DNA of 64,000 nt from Chloroflexota bacterium (GTDB lineage Bacteria > Chloroflexota > Anaerolineae > Anaerolineales > Villigracilaceae), in the NCBI GenBank assembly GCA_016219545.1, contig JACRMH010000053.1, positions 1-64,000 of the forward strand, in the 5' to 3' direction. Below, piece after piece: positions 55,200 through 63,912 of the stretch. Each line of letters opens with the position of its first letter. Position 1 is the stretch's first letter. A program made the translations under genes and the position numbers. A model generated the notes under the pieces. That model made no database searches. It was not told the DNA's origin and worked only from the letters and a program-made list of their open reading frames with translations.

Positions 55200-55970
55200 A
55201 TGCCCACAAAAATCATTTGCATCGCAAATCAAAAAGGCGGGGTTGGAAAAACTACCACCGCCGTATCCCTCGCCCACGGTCTATCACAAAAGGGAAAACG
55301 AGTCCTGTTGGTCGATCTCGATCCGCAGGGACAGTCGGCCACCGCGCTGGGTCACAGCCCGGAGCCAGGAGTCTTCTACCTATTAACAATGGGCACAACG
55401 CCTCAAGAGTCCACTTTTGTGCAATCCTGGATGCGCTTTTCCGGCAGGGAAGGATTGTATTATTTCCCCGGAGACCAGCAGACCATGGCCGCCCAAACTG
55501 TGCTCAATGCACAAGATCAACCCATCTCTGCCATTCGTCAATCAGTCAGCCGTTTCTTTAAAGAAGAACTGCATTACATCCTCTTCGATACTGCGCCCAG
55601 CGTGGGAGGAATTCAAGAACGTGCGGTCTGGGCAGCCGACCTGGTTATCGTCCCCACTGCCACGGAATTTTTATCCGCCGATGGTGTCTCCAAAGTCCTG
55701 CACATGCTAAGCATCCTGCAGGAGAAGAAGAACTGGCACGGTAATTTGTTGGGGATATTGCCGACCTTTTTCGACGAACAAACCCGTGAAAGCAAAGCCA
55801 CGATGGATGCCTTGCGGGAGCGGTTTATGACCAGGATCCTGCCTCCCATCCACCGTGCCACCATCTTGCGGGAATGTGCCGCAGAAGGTCGGACCATTTT
55901 CGAAATGGATCCATTATGCCGTGCCGCCAAGGAATATCAGGCATTGACCCAACTGGTGATGAAGTATTAG
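55200..55970 (+). CDS. parA: ParA-family partition ATPase
   Basis: The 256-residue protein has the deviant Walker A KGGVGKTT (residues 12-19), LLVDLDPQGQSATALGH, and the FDTAPSVGG switch with later VVPTATEFLSADGV. ParA ATPases position or segregate plasmids and chromosomes. The downstream gene encodes a duplicated small-domain protein that could be the centromere-binding partner. The ATG at 55200 has AAGGA 11 bases upstream. Confidence 0.93.
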   Translation: MPTKIICIANQKGGVGKTTTAVSLAHGLSQKGKRVLLVDLDPQGQSATALGHSPEPGVFYLLTMGTTPQESTFVQSWMRFSGREGLYYFPGDQQTMAAQTVLNAQDQPISAIRQSVSRFFKEELHYILFDTAPSVGGIQERAVWAADLVIVPTATEFLSADGVSKVLHMLSILQEKKNWHGNLLGILPTFFDEQTRESKATMDALRERFMTRILPPIHRATILRECAAEGRTIFEMDPLCRAAKEYQALTQLVMKY

Positions 55971-55978
55971 GAGAGGCT

Positions 55979-56587
55979 ATGAACAAAAGACGCAATCCCT
56001 TTGAAAATTCTGAAACAATTCCAGCTGAATTCAATCCGCCCAATATTTATGAATCGATCCGTGTGGCATCCCCCCATAAACGCAACCGACAATGGGAAAA
56101 GAATCACCTGTATCTAAAGGCCGTCTATCGCGGAGTAGATCCCAAGCTGGCGTTGCAGGTAAAGGCAATTGCCGGAGATTTGATGGTTCCCGAAGGGGAA
56201 GTTGCACGCGCAGTGCTCGAATATGCCTTGCAGGCATACGCAGATGGCCGTTTGAATCTCAACCCGCGTCCCAATCCAACTCGGATGCGCATGACCTTAT
56301 TTCCAACGACCGCGACCTTCCGCAATTTCGAAAGTGAAACCAGACCCAAAAAGCGCAAACAAGCCGATGCCTTATGGCGTGTCATTGTTACGTGGCGAGG
56401 TTTTTCGATTGAACTCAAAAAGGAGTTGGCCGTGCTGGCTTCTGAAGAAGGTTTGAATGTGCCGGTCGGGGAATTGATCACGGCATTGTTGCGCTACGGG
56501 CTAAAGGCCTATGACAGCGGTTTGCTCGCTCTTAATCCGGTTCAAAAAAGAACAAGCTTCACTTTGGCTTTGGAGGGCACAAAATGA
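55979..56587 (+). CDS. Internally duplicated protein, possible ParA partner
   Basis: The 202-residue protein contains two similar modules. One (about 52-102) has DPKLALQVKAIAGDLMVPEGEVARAVLEYALQAY and LNLNPRP. The other (about 140-190) has SIELKKELAVLASEEGLNVPVGELITALLRYGLKAYDSGLLALNP. Each has a helix pair like ribbon-helix-helix or CopG-type DNA-binding domains, so a single chain may mimic a dimer. It follows parA by eight bases after AGGAGAGG. The ParB role is inferred. Confidence 0.7.
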   Translation: MNKRRNPFENSETIPAEFNPPNIYESIRVASPHKRNRQWEKNHLYLKAVYRGVDPKLALQVKAIAGDLMVPEGEVARAVLEYALQAYADGRLNLNPRPNPTRMRMTLFPTTATFRNFESETRPKKRKQADALWRVIVTWRGFSIELKKELAVLASEEGLNVPVGELITALLRYGLKAYDSGLLALNPVQKRTSFTLALEGTK

Positions 56588-56811
56588 ATTTCGTACAAAA
56601 AGCATTTTTGAATTTGGAAACACTATTTTACGCAGGCGGAATTGCCTACGCGCCGCCTGCGCTTTGTCCACTTCCCGCCCACTCATCCGCCTACATTCCC
56701 GCCTGCGTTGAATGCATAGGAAGGGTCGTGTCGAAAAAAATAGATCACGGATGGGATAAGAGACCTATTACGGGAAACCACCTAATTATGTTTTTGGAGT
56801 CGATTTCATGA
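56584..56811 (+). CDS. Small hypothetical protein in the partition operon
   Basis: This 75-residue frame overlaps the genes on both sides by ATGA junctions, which supports real translation. The sequence has cysteines in PPALCPLPAH and IPACVECIG, with a CxxC pair that could bind metal. No family is recognised. Confidence 0.45.
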   Translation: MNFVQKAFLNLETLFYAGGIAYAPPALCPLPAHSSAYIPACVECIGRVVSKKIDHGWDKRPITGNHLIMFLESIS

Positions 56812-57635
56812 ATCCCCATGAAACCTGGCAATCTGTTCTGGGATTACTTCAGATGGAAATGCCGCGCGCCTCCTTTGATACATGGGTGCGGGATACGGAT
56901 GTTATGTCGCTTGATCAAGGCGTCATGATCGTTGCAACACGCAACGAGTATGCACGGGATTGGCTGGAGTCGCGATTAAAAGAATCGATTCAAAGATTGT
57001 TGATCGGCATCCTGCATCAATCCGTGTCGGTGCAATTTGTTGTCTGCAAATCGCCAGACGAAGAAACAGACATCAATGATGATTTAGAGGATCAACAGGA
57101 AGTGGCCATTGAAGCGGTGCAATGGCTGGATTATGACAGGGTCGTCCAGCCACATAAGCAGGTGGTGGTGAAGGGCTACCTGCGCCGGCTCGGGATGGAG
57201 ATCGGTCCAAAGGCCGTCTGGTTATATATCGGTTTTCACCAGGCGACCTGGCAGGTTCATACCCATAAAAAAGAAGCAGGATTGGCTTTGCACAGTCGGC
57301 AAATCATGCGCTTCAGCGGAATGAGCAATGGTGCGTTCTGGAGATTGTTGAGTCATCAAGGCATCCAGTCACATCTCAATGGATTGGTGCAACGCCTGGA
57401 TTTGCCACACGAACGCAAATTTCACCGCGGGCGGGATGGTCGTCCCCATCGTATCCCGATCCGATACCAGGTCTGCATGACTCCTCGTCTTACCCGCGCT
57501 GACTCGATCGCTGTATATTCCCGTCTGAAAAATCTATTAAATCCCATCTGTCATCGGCTGTTACGAACACACGCCCGAAGAATTACACTACCGGCTTTTT
57601 CTGCAAGTGGAAGCGCTGACCAGCGGTCCGCATGA
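56808..57635 (+). CDS. DnaA N-terminal-domain protein, probable replication or adaptor protein
   Basis: Residues about 5-90 match DnaA domain I (WQSVLGLLQMEMPRASFDTWVRDT and ARDWLESRLKESIQRLLIGIL), the protein-interaction domain of the initiator. No AAA+ domain follows. Instead residues about 100-245 form an unknown basic region with RQIMRFSGMSNGAFWRLLSHQG, perhaps DNA-binding. The last ~30 residues look out of frame with the following gene, and the junction near 57540 seems to be a deletion or frameshift. It is probably an element replication gene. Confidence 0.7.
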   Translation: MNPHETWQSVLGLLQMEMPRASFDTWVRDTDVMSLDQGVMIVATRNEYARDWLESRLKESIQRLLIGILHQSVSVQFVVCKSPDEETDINDDLEDQQEVAIEAVQWLDYDRVVQPHKQVVVKGYLRRLGMEIGPKAVWLYIGFHQATWQVHTHKKEAGLALHSRQIMRFSGMSNGAFWRLLSHQGIQSHLNGLVQRLDLPHERKFHRGRDGRPHRIPIRYQVCMTPRLTRADSIAVYSRLKNLLNPICHRLLRTHARRITLPAFSASGSADQRSA

Positions 57636-58173
57636 ATGCGCTCCAGTTGAAAAAGTTGAAATGACACTGGCGCGTGCCAGTGAAGCCGTTTTGCTAAATT
57701 TAGATTCACGCGAAGATACGGTGCGTGCCTTGGAAGACATGCTCATCCATGATTATGCCTTCCCAACGAAAGGTCCGGCTCTTGTGGCAGTGGATTATCT
57801 CAACCGCGTGCCGGTGGTTGGACTGACCGGCATGATGAGCCAAGAAGGTCGCAGCGGTGAAGCGGCCGCATCGTTGCGTGAAATGGCAAGGCTGCATGGC
57901 TGGGCAGTGATCGCGGCCGCAGCTTTGAAGTCGGATCATTTTAACGCAGGCGATGATCTGTCAGCACTCCTCGGCGATGAACGAGTCCCGTATGAAGCGG
58001 ACCGGGTATTGGTTGTGCAAAGAAGCGCTCAAGTCTATGAATGCGGTTGTGCTCCTTTGGAGGTTATCACTTTGAAAGATCGCACCGGTCCGCCCAGACG
58101 TTTCCCGATGCAGTTCTGGGGTGCGCGTTTCTATCCTGCGCTTGAAACTGAATTTCACAGGCACGAGTCATGA
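57541..58173 (+). pseudogene. DnaB/RecA-like ATPase, 5'-truncated
   Basis: The open frame starts after a stop at 57538 and reads VIGCYEHTPEELHYRLF, then ARASEAVLLNLDS, Walker B ALVAVDYLNRV, and a GWAVIAAAALKSD...LGDERVPYEADRVLVVQR end. This order fits the second half of a DnaB-type or RAD55-type RecA ATPase. The Walker A half, which should come just upstream, is absent. The first possible start is a GTG at 57607. It is likely a remnant joined to the DnaA-N gene by deletion, though a short product may be made. Confidence 0.65.
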
Positions 58174-58652
58174 GCGAAGTGTCTTCCATCCTTTTGGCTT
58201 TCATGCGTGAAGCCTGGCTGGCTCTGGCAGGCGCTTTTCTCGCCTTCGTGTTATTGGCTTGTCTCGCTCAAGTTCTGCGGGTCAGTTCAGCCAGTGTGCT
58301 AGGCGCGAACCTGTGGGTCTGGGAGTCGGTCTCGGCTTTGCTATCCATCGTCCTGATCGGGTTGTTTGCGTTCATCGGCATCCCACAGATCGTGCGTGCT
58401 CTTCAATCTTCATTGCCTAATGCAGGCGGATGCGGACCGATCAGTGAACTGGGAACTCTTGCATCCAGTTTGATCGGCGGATTGGCCGCGCTGCGGATGC
58501 TTAGAGCCGCGTTCACTTCCGTCCTGTCCGCTTCGATCGGCGGATCCTCCACATTTGCGAAAGCTTTGATCGAATGCGCAGAAGCCATGTTTGGAATGAT
58601 TCTGATGAGCGCGGCCATTCCATTGGCAGCGTGGTTCCTTGGAACCTGTTGA
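58170..58652 (+). CDS. Hypothetical four-helix membrane protein, secretion-like cluster
   Basis: The 160-residue protein has hydrophobic helices near 15-38, 52-72, 92-112 and 135-155. It overlaps the ATPase fragment by ATGA. The family is not recognised. Its place before a pilin-like gene and PrgI suggests a part of a type IV secretion or pilus apparatus. Confidence 0.6.
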   Translation: MSEVSSILLAFMREAWLALAGAFLAFVLLACLAQVLRVSSASVLGANLWVWESVSALLSIVLIGLFAFIGIPQIVRALQSSLPNAGGCGPISELGTLASSLIGGLAALRMLRAAFTSVLSASIGGSSTFAKALIECAEAMFGMILMSAAIPLAAWFLGTC

Positions 58653-58671
58653 AAATATAAAGGAGAAGATT

Positions 58672-58938
58672 ATGTTCGATCCCATCTTGCAGCAAATTCT
58701 TGAGATCGCCCGCGATGCCTGGGCTTTCATGGCGGGACTGCTGATTATCGTGGCCTTGCTCGGTGGTTTGTATTTTGTCCTGCAAGGCACAGCCGGCGCG
58801 GCCTTCGGAGCCAGCCGCACCACTTCGATGGCGATCATCGGCGTGGTCGGACTGGTGATCATTGTTCTGTTCGCCTTCCTGTTCCTGCCGCAGGTTGGTG
58901 ACATGCTCCGAAAATTTCAACCGGCAGCACCGTTCTGA
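58672..58938 (+). CDS. Small two-helix protein, VirB2/pilin-like
   Basis: The 88-residue protein has two membrane helices (about 20-40 and 52-74) separated by a short AGAAFGASRTT loop, the general plan of VirB2/TrbC pilins. There is no cleavable long signal peptide. AAAGGAG precedes the ATG at 58672. It is followed directly by a PrgI (VirB3-type) gene, as in many conjugation clusters. Confidence 0.55.
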   Translation: MFDPILQQILEIARDAWAFMAGLLIIVALLGGLYFVLQGTAGAAFGASRTTSMAIIGVVGLVIIVLFAFLFLPQVGDMLRKFQPAAPF

Positions 58939-58945
58939 GGTTTCC

Positions 58946-59392
58946 ATGTTTAATGATCGCGATCTTGGCATCCTCGGCGCTGGTGCATTGCTGGCAGTCT
59001 TGTGTTTATTCCTTCCAGTTTCCTTTGTCGGGAAAGTGATACTTGGTTTTCTGGTATTGGTGATCTTCATGGCAATCGCACTGCTCAGACTCGGACCCGA
59101 CCGGGTTCCGTCGGAAGTGTGGCTCATGCGCCGCTGGCGCTATGCGAGGCAGAACCGCAAGTATGTTAACCAGCAGGCTCCAACCCGTACCACGCAAAAC
59201 GCCCAAAAGCAAAAACCTGAATCCAGCGCATCCTCCGCCCCTGCCCAAACGGTGATCCGGCCCGTTGACCTGGCTTGGGATGAAGTCGGGGTCTATCCAT
59301 TACTGACTGTCCTGCTGGGAGTCTTGGGTGTGTACTTCGCGGTCTGGCTGGCGCGCGGTGGAGCTGCTGAACTTTCGATCTGGTTCAAATAG
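58946..59392 (+). CDS. PrgI-family (VirB3-type) conjugation membrane protein
   Basis: The 148-residue protein has two N-terminal helices (about 8-25 and 28-46), then the LGPDRVPSEVWLMRRWRYARQNRKYV segment typical of PrgI/VirB3 proteins. A disordered Gln/Ser/Ala linker and a third helix near the C terminus follow. PrgI proteins sit in the inner-membrane complex of type IV secretion and normally precede a VirB4 ATPase. That ATPase is missing here. Confidence 0.7.
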   Translation: MFNDRDLGILGAGALLAVLCLFLPVSFVGKVILGFLVLVIFMAIALLRLGPDRVPSEVWLMRRWRYARQNRKYVNQQAPTRTTQNAQKQKPESSASSAPAQTVIRPVDLAWDEVGVYPLLTVLLGVLGVYFAVWLARGGAAELSIWFK

Positions 59393-59403
59393 GAGCATAA
59401 TAA

Positions 59404-60336
59404 ATGAACACTTTAATATCCTTGATCGCCGCGCTAGCGCTGGCCGCGATCCCGATCGCATTCGGCTGGCGGCGCACGGTGGATGAAGCCGGCATGGCGC
59501 GCGCGATGGGCATCGCCCAACCGAAGAAAGTTTTTGACCCGGAGAAGTACGCGCGCCAGACAGGGTCCGGGCTGACCTTCAACCAGATCGCGTATGGCTT
59601 TCTGGCCTGGGTCGGTGGCGGCTTGGCAGGTGGAATATTTTTAGGCGTCTTTCCCGCGATCCTCTTTGCGATCGCGGGTGGATTGTTATATGCAGGTACG
59701 CTGTCTGATAAGCGCCAGGAATTTCGATTGAAGCAAGCCAAGGATATTCTGCGCGGGCTGGGAGTCGTGGAGACCCTATTATCGCAGGGCAAACCCTTGG
59801 GCGATGCACTCAATGACGCGGCGCAGGCAGTGGGTCCCGATGGCAGGCTGGTCTTGAATGATCTGGTGGTGCGCTTGCGTACCGCACCCACCGATGAAGC
59901 TGCATTGGCTGTACGTGAATGGACAACTGCCTGGGACAATCCGGCAGTGGATAATGTTGCAACATCCTTACTGGCTTCCATCGAAGGACGGATCGAGATC
60001 GGTCCGCTGGTTGCGTCCCTGCGAAAAACATTGGGCACTGTTGTGGAAGTTCTGTCGCGTGCCCGGGCTGCCGCAAAGGGCGTCGAATGGCAGGCAAGAT
60101 TTCTGGCTCTCTTTCCGCCCTGTGTGTTGATCGTGATCGCGATCACGACGCCCGAGACAGGCAGGTTATATTCCGCCAATCCTTTGTTGTTATCGCCCGT
60201 CATTATCGGTTCTGGAGTCTCCTATTGGCTTTCGATGCGCATGATCCGTAATGGGTTATCCATTGAAGCCTCGATGGGGCTGCAAGCCGGAGGGCAGGGC
60301 GAGATCCGTTTGGATCGTTTGGGACGGGTTCTGTAG
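59404..60336 (+). CDS. TadB/TadC-like type II secretion F-family protein
   Basis: The 310-residue protein has two N-terminal hydrophobic stretches, then a helical cytosolic bundle (KQAKDILRGLGVVETLLSQGKPLGDALNDAAQ...LVLNDLVVRLR) and two C-terminal helices. This is the T2SSF/Tad pilus platform layout. Such proteins anchor pilus assembly. Finding it next to a VirB3-type protein is unusual. The ATPase partner TadA is not in the window. Confidence 0.7.
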   Translation: MNTLISLIAALALAAIPIAFGWRRTVDEAGMARAMGIAQPKKVFDPEKYARQTGSGLTFNQIAYGFLAWVGGGLAGGIFLGVFPAILFAIAGGLLYAGTLSDKRQEFRLKQAKDILRGLGVVETLLSQGKPLGDALNDAAQAVGPDGRLVLNDLVVRLRTAPTDEAALAVREWTTAWDNPAVDNVATSLLASIEGRIEIGPLVASLRKTLGTVVEVLSRARAAAKGVEWQARFLALFPPCVLIVIAITTPETGRLYSANPLLLSPVIIGSGVSYWLSMRMIRNGLSIEASMGLQAGGQGEIRLDRLGRVL

Positions 60337-61037
60337 TGAAAGGTATTTTTCGCTTTGCGATTGCAATGATGGCAGCGCCGTTATTATGCGGAGCGGCGCT
60401 GTTGATCGGATATGTCATGATCGTTATGCTGGCAATCCCACAATACCCTGAATGGGCGCAGCCAGACATCGAACAATGGGTATTTGATATTCCCCAAAAT
60501 GCGGAAAGCAGTGACAATGGATCCTACGGTGCTTCATCGCCCGCCGGACCTAGCGCAGTTCCCTGGGATGGATATGTTGGAGCTGAGTCTGATATCCACG
60601 GTCTGCCGATGGCAGGACCTGTTCAACATTGGAGCAAATGGTATTCCAAGCCGTTATTGGGTTGTGGCTTTCACGATCCACATTACGAGTCGCACACTGG
60701 TAATGATTTTCCTGTGAACGAAGGCACACCGATCCACACCACCCTGAGTGGAAAAGTCGTTTGGGCTGGCGAGAATGGACCTTGGGGTAATTTGGTGGTG
60801 GTCGAGAACGATGGCTATCAAGTCTGGCTGGCGCATCTCAGCAGCATCGAAGTATCCCAAGGTGATATTTTGCAGTATGGCGACCAGGTCGGGCTGAGCG
60901 GGAACACCGGCAACAGCACGGGCGGGCATTTGCATTATGGCATCAAACATAAAACAGACGCAGGCAGTACTGTCTGGCTCGACCCGCGTTTATTTTTCAC
61001 ACAAGATGAATTCATAACCATCGGCTGTTCGGATTAG
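60336..61037 (+). CDS. M23-family (LytM) peptidase, membrane-anchored
   Basis: This 233-residue protein has a GTG start overlapping the previous stop, one N-terminal signal-anchor helix (about 6-34), and a C-terminal LytM domain with HTGNDFP and GGHLHYGI metal-ligand motifs. It would cut peptidoglycan peptides to let a secretion machine cross the wall. The domain is complete. Similar enzymes accompany Gram-positive-type conjugation genes. Confidence 0.88.
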   Translation: MKGIFRFAIAMMAAPLLCGAALLIGYVMIVMLAIPQYPEWAQPDIEQWVFDIPQNAESSDNGSYGASSPAGPSAVPWDGYVGAESDIHGLPMAGPVQHWSKWYSKPLLGCGFHDPHYESHTGNDFPVNEGTPIHTTLSGKVVWAGENGPWGNLVVVENDGYQVWLAHLSSIEVSQGDILQYGDQVGLSGNTGNSTGGHLHYGIKHKTDAGSTVWLDPRLFFTQDEFITIGCSD

Positions 61038-61040
61038 CTC

Positions 61041-62147
61041 ATGACAGTTCGCATTGGCAATATGACTTTTACAGATTGGGTCAGCCTGCCTTTTGAAGAG
61101 GGCTGGTCCGATACTTTTATCTTCCGCATTTCCGCCCAAGCCTGCCTACCGCCCTTCAATTTCAGAAAACCTCTGAAGCGCCTGGCGGCTCATACCCGGG
61201 TTAGACGATGTACTGCTTCGATCTGGATTCAGGTTGATTCACCCGGGGATTGGTATCTGGCTGAACTCAGGCTGTGCTTGAAGGGACTTCGCCTGCCATT
61301 TGCTGTAACGCGGATTGGAGTCGAATTGGGGTATCTGGATTTTTCAATGCCTCTTGAACTTCTTTATTCAAAATCCCCGCCTCCGCCGGCAGTTGTGGAA
61401 AAGCCTCAACCCTGTTCATCGGAAGAGTTGCGGATTATCCAAGCCCTAAGCCGGATGGAAAAAGGAGATGCAGATGAAGTCGCTTCATTGGCGGGACTAT
61501 CTAAGGATGTCACCGGGACTCTCCTTGCTGACCTGCAAGAGAAAAAACTGGTTGTCTACAAGACTGGTATGAAGATCATGAGTGATAATAAAAGACCGAC
61601 TCAATTGGATCTCTTTCCCTCCTGGCATATCCTGCCCAAAGGCGCATCCCTGTCACTCCGAAGTTGGAGCATTCCCAAGGGAGTGGATTTTAAAAATCGC
61701 AAAGAGGAAAACTTAAAACAGATTGGAACCGAACATCGGCGAATCGCCCGTCTTTGGACTGCCTGGTTGAAGACTGCTTATCCGCGCGCGGAAATCTGGG
61801 CAGGCTGGAGTGAAGTGCGTATCCCCAAAATTTCCGTGATCCCGGATGGGCTGGCATGGGGCAGGATCCAAGGTTATGAATCCTTATTCTGGTTGGAGGT
61901 GGGGGATAATCATAAAGGCAATGAGCAAATCACGGATGTCACCACCCGCAGATTGGATCAAGCCCGTGAACTCTGTGACCGGACCGGAGCAAGGCTGGTG
62001 TATGTACAGTTGAGTCCGAGCTGGGTTCATGAAGCCGCGAAGTGGTCTTGTGTGCATCTGCCCCAGGAAATCGCGGTAGTGTTTGGAAATTGGAAGAAGT
62101 TTGGGGAATTGCCGATCGTAGAATGGGGTAGGATCACAATGGGTTAG
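61041..62147 (+). CDS. Replication-relaxation-like winged-helix protein
   Basis: This 368-residue protein has an N-terminal region without clear family, a winged helix (about 130-185, IIQALSRMEKGDADEVASLAGLSKDVTGTLLADLQEKKLV), and a C-terminal domain. That domain has PDGLAWGRI, FWLEVGDNHKGNEQITDVTTRRLDQA and VYVQLSPSW, as in replication-relaxation proteins of Gram-positive and Chloroflexi plasmids. After the TAG stop the same frame stays open for 58 codons. Function in copy-number or relaxation control is inferred. Confidence 0.65.
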   Translation: MTVRIGNMTFTDWVSLPFEEGWSDTFIFRISAQACLPPFNFRKPLKRLAAHTRVRRCTASIWIQVDSPGDWYLAELRLCLKGLRLPFAVTRIGVELGYLDFSMPLELLYSKSPPPPAVVEKPQPCSSEELRIIQALSRMEKGDADEVASLAGLSKDVTGTLLADLQEKKLVVYKTGMKIMSDNKRPTQLDLFPSWHILPKGASLSLRSWSIPKGVDFKNRKEENLKQIGTEHRRIARLWTAWLKTAYPRAEIWAGWSEVRIPKISVIPDGLAWGRIQGYESLFWLEVGDNHKGNEQITDVTTRRLDQARELCDRTGARLVYVQLSPSWVHEAAKWSCVHLPQEIAVVFGNWKKFGELPIVEWGRITMG

Positions 62148-62605
62148 GTTGGTTTTAAGAATCAAACTAATATTTCTATTGCAACAACTTATCGGTCTGC
62201 TTATCAAAAATTATCTTTTGCGTCTGCTGGAATAAAGAATTTTATAGATCAATTAACTGCGCTGGCGAATGATCCCAACCACCTTAGAAGCGGTGCACGA
62301 AGGCAACCTTTAAACCACGGATGATGGAACGGGGCGATACGTTTGAACGTTCGTCAAGTGACTACTCCCCCGATGAATCGGGGGAGTAGTCACAGAAATA
62401 AATGCAACAAATATTTCATCATGACATCCATCTGACTACTCACGATAAAAAGCATAAATCTATAAAATTAAACTTTCCAAAATAAGCAGAGTGTTAATTA
62501 ATTCGCAAGTACTAATTCAATCCTAAAGTAATTCTTTATAAACCTATCTGGTGCATGATGACTGCCGACGCTATAGTCGGGTATATCTTCTAAAGAGCAG
62601 CCACC
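62148..62605. other. Intergenic stretch between the element and hemA
   Basis: No independent gene is seen. It contains the in-frame extension (to 62324) after the previous stop, the palindrome at 62358-62393, and AT-rich DNA before hemA. The right edge of the element probably lies here. Confidence 0.6.
62358..62393. repeat. Perfect palindrome GTGACTACTCCCCCGAT...
   Basis: Seventeen-base arms (62358-62374, 62377-62393) around GA. It may be a terminator-like or repeat-family palindrome. No T-run follows. Confidence 0.85.
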
Positions 62606-63910
62606 ATGCATATCCAATGTCTCGGACTCAACCACACCACTGCATCCATCAAACTTCGCGAACAATTGTCGCTTAATGAAGATGGGATACGCACTGCCTT
62701 GTCCCGCCTATCCTGCGGGCACATAATTTCCACCCCCATTCTGGAATTAATCATACTCTCCACGTGCAACCGTACCGAACTTTATGCCATTTCCAATGAA
62801 CTGGACTTCAGCACTTTGGAAGTCTTTTTGTCGGAGGTGTGCGGTGTTGCAGTGGGTCAATTCCATTCCCACCTGTACCAATTGAACGACATTCATGTGG
62901 TTCGCCATCTTTTCTATGTTGCCTCAGGATTGGATTCTCTTGTTGTAGGCGAGCCTCAAATTTTGGGGCAGGTGACACACGCACTCGAGCTTTCCCGCGG
63001 ACAAAATACAACGGGTCCCGTTTTAAACCGCTTATTCCAGGCGGCCATTCATGCAGGGAAACGGGCCCGCACAGAAACAGCCATCAGCCGCAACCCATCC
63101 TCGATTTCATCCCTTGCTGCAACTTTATCGGAGCGAAAAGTTCAAAAAATCTCCGAATCACAGGTTGTCATTTTGGGTGCAGGCGAAATGGCGGAGTTGG
63201 CGGTGGAGGCCTTGCGCAAACGAGGCGCACAAAAAATTCTCGTTATCAATCGCTCACTCGAACGCGCGCACGTTCTTGCTCAACGATGGGATGCGCAGGC
63301 GGCGACCTTTGAACATCTACATACTGCACTGAACTCTGCTGATATTTTAATTGCCTCTACAGGCGCGCCGCACACACTAGTCTCATATGAAATGGTGAAG
63401 GAAACCATGAAGCACCGTGCGGAGCGACCGCTGGTCCTGATCGACATTGCCGTGCCGCGTAATATTGATCCTGATGTCGCGAACATCCCACATGTCAAAC
63501 TATACGATATGGACAATCTCAATTCCCGGCTTGAAACATCCCTTGCGGAACGAGTGGCTGAAGTGCCGCAGGTCAAGTTCATTCTTGAAGAAGAAATTTC
63601 AGCGTTTGCAGAATATCTAAAATCATTGGAAATGCTTCCAATCATTGCTGATATGCGCCAACAAGCTGAGGTCATTCGTCAGGCGGAATTGGGAAAGACC
63701 TTGCGTCACCTGCCTAGACTAACTGAGGCTGAACGCAGCCATATCGAAGCCATGACTCAGGCGCTGGTTAAAAAATTATTGCACGCGCCAACTCATCGTT
63801 TGCGTATCGAAGCGGCCTCCCCGCGTGCCTCAGAATATGCAGATTTCGCGCGCACGCTCTTCAATTTGTCGGATGAGAGCACTCATCCCACCTCTACTGT
63901 GGCAGATTAA
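62606..63910 (+). CDS. hemA: Glutamyl-tRNA reductase
   Basis: The 434-residue protein has GLNHTTASIKLRE, the catalytic cysteine C54 in LSTCNRTELY, EPQILGQVTHA, SRNPSSISSLAA and the NAD(P) fold VVILGAGEMAEL, then the dimerisation helices. It reduces glutamyl-tRNA to glutamate-1-semialdehyde, the first step of C5 tetrapyrrole synthesis. hemC follows after two bases. Upstream context is the mobile element, so hemA marks return to chromosomal DNA. Confidence 0.97.
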   Translation: MHIQCLGLNHTTASIKLREQLSLNEDGIRTALSRLSCGHIISTPILELIILSTCNRTELYAISNELDFSTLEVFLSEVCGVAVGQFHSHLYQLNDIHVVRHLFYVASGLDSLVVGEPQILGQVTHALELSRGQNTTGPVLNRLFQAAIHAGKRARTETAISRNPSSISSLAATLSERKVQKISESQVVILGAGEMAELAVEALRKRGAQKILVINRSLERAHVLAQRWDAQAATFEHLHTALNSADILIASTGAPHTLVSYEMVKETMKHRAERPLVLIDIAVPRNIDPDVANIPHVKLYDMDNLNSRLETSLAERVAEVPQVKFILEEEISAFAEYLKSLEMLPIIADMRQQAEVIRQAELGKTLRHLPRLTEAERSHIEAMTQALVKKLLHAPTHRLRIEAASPRASEYADFARTLFNLSDESTHPTSTVAD

Positions 63911-63912
63911 CC

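Larger units (their letters stand above)
50735..62330. mobile_element. Integrated element with plasmid- and conjugation-related genes
   Basis: The left edge is the yjbQ breakpoint with the recombinase just inside. The content is excisionase-like HTH, palindromes, ParA and partner, DnaA-N protein, DnaB-like fragment, pilin-like, PrgI, TadB/C-like, M23 peptidase and a replication-relaxation-like protein. The right edge is uncertain, between 62147 and hemA at 62606. No matching att copy or yjbQ 3' half is visible, and no VirB4, VirD4 or relaxase is seen, so the element is partial or decayed. Confidence 0.55.

Noticed and set aside
62148..62605. Right attachment site or tRNA at the element edge
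   Set aside because: No tRNA cloverleaf and no copy of the yjbQ break sequence could be found by eye; the edge remains undefined.
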